From: Promethearchaeota archaeon
GTDB lineage: Archaea; Asgardarchaeota; Lokiarchaeia; Sigynarchaeales; SOKP01
Length of the DNA: 25,161 nt
Reading direction: 5' to 3'
Assembly (NCBI GenBank): GCA_019057975.1
Contig: JAHLWJ010000027.1
Span: 1 to 25,161 of the forward strand
Shown here: piece by piece, positions 20,116-25,161 of the stretch
Numbering within the stretch: position 1 is the first letter of the stretch
Layout: every line of letters starts with the position of its first letter
The notes under the pieces: generated by a model
Told to the model about the DNA's origin: nothing
The model's input: only the letters and a program-made list of their open reading frames with translations
Database searches by the model: none
Made by a program: the position numbers and the translations under genes

Positions 20116-21501
20116 ATGAAAATGAGCAAGTTTAGAGTTTACAAGTATCTAACTTATAACAAGCATAAAGTATTGAAAGCTCTTCTTCTCTTTGTTGTAA
20201 TATTTTTAGCAATTGTCCCTGCAATATTGTTGTTTACTCTCTTTTCACAAGGCACATCAATGGAATTCACGCTGGAATACTTAAATCAGGATGAGAATTT
20301 TGTTGACATTGACTATTCGGGTATAGAATGTGAGTTTGAAGCACAAACTCACCTAAAATACTGGCTGGATGGTCAGTTATTTGTCACATCATCTGGAACT
20401 ATTAAGCTGTTCTTTAACAATTACAACGAGCATAATTTGACACTGTATTTTAGTGGAGAAACCTATGAATACATATTTAACTCATCAATTACTGAAACCA
20501 TACAATTAGCATGCAAATCTATTAACACAACAATACTGTGGGAAGATATTGAAGTTCCAATTGAAGGATTTAGTATTACCTTACAATATTGGAGTGGTAC
20601 GGATTGGTACGATATACAAGTGGATGTAAGTGATGTAAATGGATTAGTAAGCTTCTATGGATTAATTTGTGGTCTTTATAGGTTAGGAACTATTGAATTT
20701 ACTCTTAATCAATCTACAACTACTTACACAACTGAGAACATATATGTAGTAGCGGACAAAACTATCATAGATATTGATTATCTTAACACAATTTTTGGAG
20801 CAAATTATCCATTTGATTTAAGTGGAATTACTTGGGACATACAAATTGAATTATCAATTTGGGCTTCAATAGTTGATGGTCATTATACTGGAATGATTGT
20901 TGATGATGTTGCTGGAACAATAACAATCTATAACCTAATGAATGGCTACAATTACAGATTCTGTGTATTTGATTATGCAGGTGTAAACTCTACTTATGAT
21001 ATTGTACTTGATGGATTTACTCAGGTTAATTTGCTTGCAAAGAATTTAATAGCAGAGTTTACATGGTCTGGAGACAGTGTTCCAGCTGTAGGAATAGAAG
21101 TAGAATTGTTCTGGTTTGATGGCACTGAATTTGTTTCTGCAGGCACATACATAACTGATGTGAATGGTAAAGTTATCTTAATTAACATGCTTCCAATTGG
21201 CACTTACATGTTTGAAGGACAAGCTGAATTTAGTATTACAGCAAGTGATATTACCAAAACTGTGGTTTACACAGTTGAGTCTTTATGTGGAAAGGAGAAA
21301 GAGTGTTTTTCACTTGGATTTTATAGGGACATAGAATCCAAGTTATTTTTCTTTTTTGTATTTAAATTAAAAATCAAGCTCATTATTGTCTTCCCTGAGC
21401 TGTGGCAAATAGATTTATGTCTTTTAGGAACATCCACAACTATTTCTTTGCATTTAGCCACAGCTCAATTTACTTTGTTAAAAGGTGGTATTAAACAGTG
21501 A
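20116..21501 (+). CDS. Membrane-anchored surface protein with CnaB-like repeats
   Basis: 461 residues. A short basic cytoplasmic N-terminus is followed by one membrane helix (about 21-43), and the rest is presumably extracellular. The ectodomain is rich in beta strands with repeated W/Y...L-x-Y/F-W-x-G...DVNG-x-V...G-x-Y patterns (DVNG at 173-176 and 348-351), like CnaB or carboxypeptidase-regulatory beta-sandwiches. Sequons at N107, N122, N137, N198 and N291 fit archaeal N-glycosylation. Base composition is less A+T-biased than the neighbours. After about residue 388 the style changes (CGKEKEC, then a hydrophobic LFFFFVF stretch), and two strong hairpins lie in this DNA, so the last 75 residues may be readthrough or rearranged. 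The ATG at 20122 is an alternative start. It may be a virus spike, adhesion or exclusion protein. Confidence 0.6.
   Translation: MKMSKFRVYKYLTYNKHKVLKALLLFVVIFLAIVPAILLFTLFSQGTSMEFTLEYLNQDENFVDIDYSGIECEFEAQTHLKYWLDGQLFVTSSGTIKLFFNNYNEHNLTLYFSGETYEYIFNSSITETIQLACKSINTTILWEDIEVPIEGFSITLQYWSGTDWYDIQVDVSDVNGLVSFYGLICGLYRLGTIEFTLNQSTTTYTTENIYVVADKTIIDIDYLNTIFGANYPFDLSGITWDIQIELSIWASIVDGHYTGMIVDDVAGTITIYNLMNGYNYRFCVFDYAGVNSTYDIVLDGFTQVNLLAKNLIAEFTWSGDSVPAVGIEVELFWFDGTEFVSAGTYITDVNGKVILINMLPIGTYMFEGQAEFSITASDITKTVVYTVESLCGKEKECFSLGFYRDIESKLFFFFVFKLKIKLIIVFPELWQIDLCLLGTSTTISLHLATAQFTLLKGGIKQ
21312..21358 (+). terminator. 13-bp hairpin followed by T-tract inside a coding frame
   Basis: ACTTGGATTTTAT (21312-21324) pairs with ATAGAATCCAAGT (21331-21343) with one G-T pair, loop AGGGAC, and is followed by TATTTTTCTTTTTT. 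This is the shape of an intrinsic terminator, yet it lies inside the open frame of the surface protein. Confidence 0.5.
21396..21467 (+). ncRNA. 72-base nested hairpin element
   Basis: Perfect 11-bp arms TGAGCTGTGGC (21396-21406) and GCCACAGCTCA (21457-21467) are G+C-rich in an A+T-rich setting. Inside, AAATAG can pair with CTATTT, and ATGTCT with AG/ACAT. It may be a structured RNA, a mobile-element remnant or an attenuator before the gene at 21498. Confidence 0.5.
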
Positions 21502-21791
21502 AAAAATCAGTTCAGAACGATGTTTTTATAGCTCTTGGGTTTACAGTTATTTTGCTTCTTATTTCATTTCATTTGCTTGATGCTTTACATAGATTCATGT
21601 ATCAATACAATTGGATGGTTGAAATAACAAATAATCTTTGTAATACCACTTATTCAGAAAAGGAAATTTATTTTTTTGGAACAGGATTTAACAGCCTTAA
21701 CTTTTTACTGGATACTATTATGGCAATTATGATTGTTTTAGTTGGTTTTATAGTTTTTTTAATGATTTATTGGAGGGAAAAAGAAGAATGA
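21498..21791 (+). CDS. Two-pass membrane protein, partner of the surface protein
   Basis: 97 residues from a GTG that overlaps the preceding stop (GTGA). AAAGGTGGT at 21481-21489 is the ribosome-binding site. Membrane helices lie at 9-27 (VFIALGFTVILLLISFHLL) and 69-91 (FLLDTIMAIMIVLVGFIVFL). The roughly 40-residue loop between them holds a sequon (N49-T-T) and one cysteine, so it is probably external. The C-terminus is basic and cytoplasmic (YWREKEE). Coupling to the surface-protein gene suggests that they act together at the envelope. Confidence 0.65.
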   Translation: MKKSVQNDVFIALGFTVILLLISFHLLDALHRFMYQYNWMVEITNNLCNTTYSEKEIYFFGTGFNSLNFLLDTIMAIMIVLVGFIVFLMIYWREKEE

Positions 21792-21973
21792 TATTTAATG
21801 AATTAAATAATCTAAATATTAAGATTGAGGAAAATCTCCAAAAAATAGAAATATACAAGCTAACATCTAATAAAGACAAATACATTACAATTAATCATTT
21901 AAAAGGAGAAAATCTCAAGTTAAATGAGTTATTTTTAAAATTAAAAGAAAAAGAGTTGATAAAATGTTTATAA
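21788..21973 (+). CDS. Small coiled-coil protein
   Basis: 61 residues, MIFNELNNLNIKIEENLQKI then INHLKGENLKLNELFLKLKE. The ATG at 21788 overlaps the preceding stop (ATGA), with GGAGG about 10 bases upstream. A TTG at 21770 overlaps that site and is not preferred. The leucine/lysine/glutamate periodicity indicates a coiled coil. Its end overlaps the next gene by 10 bases. Not recognised. Confidence 0.55.
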   Translation: MIFNELNNLNIKIEENLQKIEIYKLTSNKDKYITINHLKGENLKLNELFLKLKEKELIKCL

Positions 21974-22161
21974 AATCTGTTACAATTGAAAAAAGAATTC
22001 AAAAATTAGCAATTATTCTTGGAAAATTAGAAAATAAAGCAATAATTATGCAAATAGAAGAAACAGGAATTACAGCTATTTTAGAGAAGTTCTTATCAAA
22101 AAGAGAATTAAATAGATATTACAGAAGTAAATACAATTTAAAAGTTTTGTTAAATCGATAA
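21964..22161 (+). CDS. Small basic helical protein
   Basis: 65 residues, MFIKSVTIEKRIQKLAIILG then MQIEETGITAILEKFLSKRE and a basic end (RYYRSKYNLKVLLNR). AGAGTTGAT at 21953-21961 is the ribosome-binding site, inside the previous gene. Helical, with no known motif; the basic tail may bind nucleic acid. It is followed by a short gene after 18 bases. Confidence 0.55.
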   Translation: MFIKSVTIEKRIQKLAIILGKLENKAIIMQIEETGITAILEKFLSKRELNRYYRSKYNLKVLLNR

Positions 22162-22179
22162 AAGAAGTGAAGAAATAAA

Positions 22180-22314
22180 TTGAATGAAGAAATTGATGAA
22201 TATTATAAAATTGTTATATCTTTAGATTTTTATGTTGATAATAACGATTTAATTGTTTTTAAAGTCTATCAGAAATTAGAATTGGAACAAAACTTAATTG
22301 AAAAATTAAAATAG
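22180..22314 (+). CDS. Micro-protein with TTG start
   Basis: 44 residues, (M)NEEIDEYYKIVISLDFYVDN then LIVFKVYQKLELEQNLIEKL. GAAGTGAAG at 22164-22172 precedes the TTG by 7 bases, the same arrangement as for the TTG gene at 5086. The strand-rich middle and tight packing between genes support it. No family is recognised. Confidence 0.5.
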   Translation: MNEEIDEYYKIVISLDFYVDNNDLIVFKVYQKLELEQNLIEKLK

Positions 22315-22326
22315 AGAAGTGAAAAG

Positions 22327-22938
22327 ATGAAGACTAAAAAAGAAACATATTTGACAAAAACAGAATTGAAGAGTCGTGGTTGGACAGATTCTATTATTAG
22401 AAAAATGGATTTAATTCCAGATATGACCAAACAAAATCCAGTTTATAAAAGTGCTCCTGAAATGAAATTATATTTAACTGAGAAAATTAAGAACTTAGAA
22501 AATACTGAAAAATTCATTGGATTAATAGAAAAATCAAAAAAAAGAAAAAAATCATCTATTAAAGGAGTTGAAACTAAAAGAAATAAGACAATTAATTATG
22601 TTAATTCATTAAAAATTGTTATTCCAAAAATCTCTTTAGAAGAATTAAAGAAATGTGCTATAGATCATTACAATTCTTTCTTATTGATTAAAGAAGAAAG
22701 AAATATTTATAAAGATTATTCAACTGTTTTTTATAATTGTAAAGATTTTGATTTCTTGAATAGAATTCAAGTAAATTACATAAGACATGAATTAACTGAT
22801 TATGAAGAAAAATTGAGAAATCTATTTGGTAAAGTAGGGAAAAGTAAAGCTTATAAATTATTGAAATGTAAGATTTTAGATGAAATTAGTAAACAATATC
22901 CAATGTTAAAAGAAGAATGTTATAGACAAAAAAATTAA
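22327..22938 (+). CDS. Two-domain protein with 'GWT' N-terminal module of mobile-element type
   Basis: 203 residues. Residues 7-55 (YLTKTELKSRGWTDSIIRKM ... NPVYKSAPEMKLYLTEKI) closely resemble a module found at the N-terminus of many bacterial phage/plasmid proteins (LTRxELkxRGWTxxlIrxLLgxPd...NPhYrsa.pmrLY), probably helix-turn-helix-like. The C-terminal region (YIRHELTDYEEKLRNLFGKV, then YKLLKCKILDEISKQYPML) also fits the helical end of that family. The middle (66-90) is basic. GAAGTGAAAAG directly precedes the ATG. The role is unknown, but nucleic-acid binding is likely. The presence of this family supports a mobile element exchanging genes with bacteria (inference). Confidence 0.65.
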   Translation: MKTKKETYLTKTELKSRGWTDSIIRKMDLIPDMTKQNPVYKSAPEMKLYLTEKIKNLENTEKFIGLIEKSKKRKKSSIKGVETKRNKTINYVNSLKIVIPKISLEELKKCAIDHYNSFLLIKEERNIYKDYSTVFYNCKDFDFLNRIQVNYIRHELTDYEEKLRNLFGKVGKSKAYKLLKCKILDEISKQYPMLKEECYRQKN

Positions 22939-22959
22939 AATAAAAAGAAGTGAAAAGGA

Positions 22960-23316
22960 ATGAAAATTGAAGAATTATTGTTAAAATCAGTAGCAGATCT
23001 TGTTTTGGATTTATATACAATTGAGGAGCTTAAGAAAATGAATGTAAAGCCAACTAAATTTGAGTGGAAATTTAATTCTAACATAAATGTAATTCCAATT
23101 TTGGAATTACACAATAATGGCAAAGTCTTTAAAACTTTTGAATCAATTGAATTTCCAAAACTATTACAAAAACTATTGAGAGAGATTCAAATTATTGGTA
23201 ATACACATGATCCTAAATTTGACAAACATTTTTTAAGCTATGTGAAAGAAACTGCAGTTGATTGCGATGAATGTGAAATCCAAGATATGTGTCCTTTTAA
23301 AGATGATAAAGAATGA
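22960..23316 (+). CDS. Hypothetical protein with C-terminal three-cysteine motif
   Basis: 118 residues. Mostly mixed alpha/beta (VADLVLDLYTIEELKKMNVK, then FEWKFNSNINVIPILEL). Near the end Cys102-x2-Cys105-x5-Cys111-Pro recalls iron-sulfur or zinc cysteine clusters such as those in nuclease and helicase families, and has the same spacing as part of the helicase cluster at residues 183-192. A fourth ligand is not evident. GAAGTGAAAAGG is the ribosome-binding site. It overlaps the next gene as ATGA. Confidence 0.6.
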   Translation: MKIEELLLKSVADLVLDLYTIEELKKMNVKPTKFEWKFNSNINVIPILELHNNGKVFKTFESIEFPKLLQKLLREIQIIGNTHDPKFDKHFLSYVKETAVDCDECEIQDMCPFKDDKE

Positions 23317-23498
23317 GTGAAAAAGAAGATAATATTGTTTACGTTAATCTAAAGAATATTTTAAGTGGTAAAATTACTTTAAAAGAACTAAGATTAAAAG
23401 GGATTGTAAAGAAGAAAATTTACCAATTATTGATTTTAAACCAATTTACAAGCCAAAACAAGAATGAAAATAAAATAGTTGATAAAATACCTAACTAA
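23313..23498 (+). CDS. Small basic hypothetical protein
   Basis: 61 residues, MSEKEDNIVYVNLKNILSGK then ITLKELRLKGIVKKKIYQLL. Coupled to the preceding gene by ATGA. The short strand-helix pattern (VYVNLKNILSGKITLKELRL) and basic middle could be a small DNA-binding protein, but nothing is recognised. The stop sits in CCTAACTAA, a string that also occurs near 2302 and 7461. Confidence 0.5.
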   Translation: MSEKEDNIVYVNLKNILSGKITLKELRLKGIVKKKIYQLLILNQFTSQNKNENKIVDKIPN

Positions 23499-23525
23499 AA
23501 TAAAAAAAGAGGTGAAAAAAGTAAA

Positions 23526-23846
23526 ATGGGTGATTATAACATTGGAATGTTTAGAAAAGTAGGAGAAACATTAAGTTCAGAGAGAGAACAAGAACTTAGT
23601 GATAAATTAAGTCCTATTTTATCAAAATTTGAAGATAAACTTGGTATATTATTACGTAAATTTGAGGTTGATTTAGATGTTGAAGAAAAAATATACTTCA
23701 AAAGAAATATAATATATAGTATAATACAGGACTTTGGGACATGGAGTGAAATTGGAGATTGCATTCCTGATTATGTTAAATTTGGAACAGATAAAGTATT
23801 GTTATTAACCTTAGAAGATTTTAATACTTGGATAGGTAGAGATTAA
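23526..23846 (+). CDS. Hypothetical small acidic protein
   Basis: 106 residues, MGDYNIGMFRKVGETLSSER then helical KLSPILSKFEDKLGILLRKF and a C-terminal TDKVLLLTLEDFNTWIGRD. AGAGGTGAAA at 23508-23517 is a strong ribosome-binding site. No cysteines, membrane segments or known motifs. The T-run after the stop (23861-23867) suggests an end of transcription. Confidence 0.55.
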   Translation: MGDYNIGMFRKVGETLSSEREQELSDKLSPILSKFEDKLGILLRKFEVDLDVEEKIYFKRNIIYSIIQDFGTWSEIGDCIPDYVKFGTDKVLLLTLEDFNTWIGRD

Positions 23847-23925
23847 CTAAAATAACTAACTTTTTTTATGTTTTAAGATGTAAACAATTAGATTATAGCA
23901 AACAAATAGAAAAGATGTGAAAAGA

Positions 23926-24270
23926 ATGGATAAAGAGAAATGGAAGAATTTTAAAGATTTAAAACCAATAGAAAAAAGAAAACAAATAACTTTTACGTAT
24001 CCAGATGGAGAAATTCTTAAAGGAAAAATAATAGATGAAATTACAGTAGATAATAAGACTATAGATGAAAATACAACAGGCAAAGTCTATAGAAACTTGG
24101 TGCAATTGATTAAGTGGGAAGATGGAAGGGAAGATTTCAGGTTTTGTTATTATTACATTAATTTTAGTAGTAAAAGAACGTATTGGATATGGGGACAGTA
24201 TGGTTTAAGTATTTCTAAGGAAGATTTTAAAGTATTGCTTGATAAGATGAAAGAAAAAGGTTGGATTTAA
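23926..24270 (+). CDS. Hypothetical beta-rich protein
   Basis: 114 residues from the ATG at 23926. The GTG at 23917 is in the GATGTGAAAA ribosome-binding site. It begins MDKEKWKNFKDLKPIEKRKQ and continues ITFTYPDGEILKGKIIDEIT, then LVQLIKWEDGREDFRFCYYY and WIWGQYGLSISKEDFKVLLD. The strand-loop-strand pattern resembles a small barrel followed by a helix. Similar proteins seem familiar from archaeal and phage genomes, but I cannot name a family. Its stop is followed by a 25-base leader shared with the next gene's downstream spacer. Confidence 0.6.
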   Translation: MDKEKWKNFKDLKPIEKRKQITFTYPDGEILKGKIIDEITVDNKTIDENTTGKVYRNLVQLIKWEDGREDFRFCYYYINFSSKRTYWIWGQYGLSISKEDFKVLLDKMKEKGWI

Positions 24271-24468
24271 ATTAAACTAAAAAAGAGGTAAAATTATGAC
24301 TTGTTATCCTTCTATTAATGTAGGAACTTTATTTGCGATTACTTACATTGTTGTTTTTGTAGGTTTTATTGTTGGATTTATAGTTTTTAAATTAACAAGA
24401 AAGAAGAATATGATAAAATTAGATATGAAGTATTATGAGTAAAATTTAAATTAAACTAAAAAAGAGGT
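24265..24468 (+). repeat. 25-base direct repeat carrying ribosome-binding sites
   Basis: ATTTAAATTAAACTAAAAAA then GAGGT is identical at 24265-24289 and 24444-24468. Each copy ends in the ribosome-binding site of a single-pass membrane protein gene, suggesting the two gene-leader units arose by duplication. Confidence 0.6.
24296..24442 (+). CDS. Single-pass micro membrane protein
   Basis: 48 residues, MTCYPSINVG then one hydrophobic helix at about 11-31 (TLFAITYIVVFVGFIVGFIV) and a basic tail (KLTRKKNMIKLDMKYYE). Positive charges after the helix place the C-terminus in the cytoplasm. AGAGGTAAAA is the ribosome-binding site, within the repeated leader. The function is unknown. Confidence 0.6.
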   Translation: MTCYPSINVGTLFAITYIVVFVGFIVGFIVFKLTRKKNMIKLDMKYYE

Positions 24469-24477
24469 GATAAAAGA

Positions 24478-24657
24478 ATGAGCATTGATAAGAACAAAAT
24501 AGGAAAAACCAGCATTTTAAGTGTTATTAATTTTATTCTTATTGTTGTTATTATATTGTTTTTAATATATCTATATTATGAGCTTAAACCATTAATAGAT
24601 GCTATAAATTACATAGAGAATTTGTTTGATTATTGGTTTTATGAATTGCTAATTTGA
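24478..24657 (+). CDS. Single-pass micro membrane protein
   Basis: 59 residues, MSIDKNKIGKTS then a hydrophobic helix at about 13-34 (ILSVINFILIVVIILFLIYL) and an aromatic end (ENLFDYWFYELLI). A basic N-terminus suggests N-inside orientation, opposite to the preceding gene. AGAGGTGAT is the ribosome-binding site, in the second copy of the 25-base leader. It is the last gene of the window. Confidence 0.6.
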   Translation: MSIDKNKIGKTSILSVINFILIVVIILFLIYLYYELKPLIDAINYIENLFDYWFYELLI

Positions 24658-25161
24658 TAACATAACAACAAATCTAATAACTAATTTTTTTTATTTTATT
24701 TTACTGTTAATAATTCATAATAATATCATTTAATAACCATTTTTTCTTTAACTATCTAATCAAATTGAAAGAGTATGGAAACATCTTCCTATTTCAATAA
24801 AAACGAAGTAAATGCTTTTTTAAAGTGTTTATTTTGCTTGTTTTTAATAGAAGATCCAACTCCTATTGAGAAAAGTTTAGAAATCCTGAACTTTCAAAAA
24901 TAGACTTACCAAGTTATTTTAATTAAGATGGTTAAAGATTAGATGTAAAATCTATGATTATGTTAAAGAAAAGGTATATTTTAGTAAGAAAAAATATTTT
25001 ATAGGAATTAATTATTGAGTTTTAAGTTTAAAGATCTAAGATTAGAAAAAATTAAAAATATATTATGGATTCAAATTATCTTATAAATTATTGTTTATAC
25101 AAAGAGTTTTTTTAATAAATTAATAATAAATTTACTCCTGAGTTAAAGAGAAAATTTGAAT
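24658..25161. other. Gene-free right end with two hairpins
   Basis: No coding frame is supported. Hairpin 1 (24764-24798) has arms ATTGAAA/TTTCAAT and TA-GGAA/TTCC-TA. Hairpin 2 (24863-24903) has arms CTATT/AATAG and AAAGTT/AACTTT. T-runs at 24684-24702 likely end the last transcript. If the molecule is circular this region joins 1-157 to form a spacer of about 660 bases before the recombinase gene. Confidence 0.5.

Noticed and set aside
21396..21467. Nested hairpin as a tRNA-like element
   Set aside because: The size is similar, but the 11-bp outer stem, missing T-arm sequence and absent anticodon arm do not fit a tRNA.
139..24865. GGAGTTGGAT at 139, 19444 and (reverse) about 24853 as possible attachment sites
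   Set aside because: Two copies are simply ribosome-binding sites and the reverse copy shares no further flanking sequence.
19361..24900. Similar GAAATC...AACTTTCAAAAA strings near 19365 and 24880
   Set aside because: The match is short, A+T-rich and without further flanking similarity.
1..25161. Terminal inverted or direct repeats at the window ends
   Set aside because: The first and last few hundred bases show no convincing match by eye.

Overview
This is a very A+T-rich window (by eye about a quarter G+C) that looks like an archaeal mobile genetic element, most likely a plasmid or an integrative or virus-like element. The archaeal reading rests on three things. Ribosome-binding sites are of the GAGGTGA/GGTGAT type. 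T-rich stretches follow gene blocks. Several genes appear leaderless, with a TATA-like box about 20-30 bases before the start. The host group cannot be named from this sequence. No capsid, portal, terminase, rRNA, tRNA or CRISPR was recognised.

Layout. (1) 158-1471: tyrosine recombinase. (2) 1939-4388: ribbon-helix-helix (RHH) regulator, tiny zinc protein, a long RNA-like hairpin, then a large TOPRIM protein related to the topoisomerase VI A/Spo11 group. (3) 4546-7039: a block of tiny genes made by local duplication (two copies of one gene, three of another) around a winged-helix protein, ending in a 311-residue protein with an internal repeat. (4) 7060-10179: a co-directional run of small proteins, many with Cys-pair zinc motifs, plus two membrane proteins, one extremely lysine-rich. 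(5) 10367-12924: two mini-genes that seem to lack a normal start codon, then an XPD/DinG-like helicase with a cysteine cluster. (6) 12925-14579: a 1.65-kb gene-free region with inverted and direct repeats, the best candidate for a replication origin. (7) 14580-15570: four overlapping small genes. (8) 15571-17079: gene-poor, with a decayed minus-strand gene, one minus-strand gene and several palindromes. (9) 17080-19128: small DNA-binding-like and zinc proteins, one promoter flanked by operator-like repeats. (10) 19457-21791: small genes, then a large membrane-anchored surface protein with beta-sandwich-like repeats and five N-glycosylation sequons, and a two-pass membrane partner. (11) 21788-24657: compact run of small hypothetical and membrane proteins. 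(12) 24658-25161: gene-free, with two hairpins.

How it may work together (inference): the helicase and the repeats beside it would form the replication module, the recombinase would integrate or resolve the element, and the TOPRIM protein would act on DNA topology or processing. The RHH, winged-helix and zinc proteins would control expression, and the surface/membrane genes would act at the cell envelope. The most interesting signals are a shared 17-bp palindrome before two RHH genes, helicase-linked inverted/direct repeats, the triplicated micro-gene cassette, possible AUA/AUU start codons, a covarying pair of leader hairpins, and two strong hairpins inside the 3' end of the surface-protein gene.
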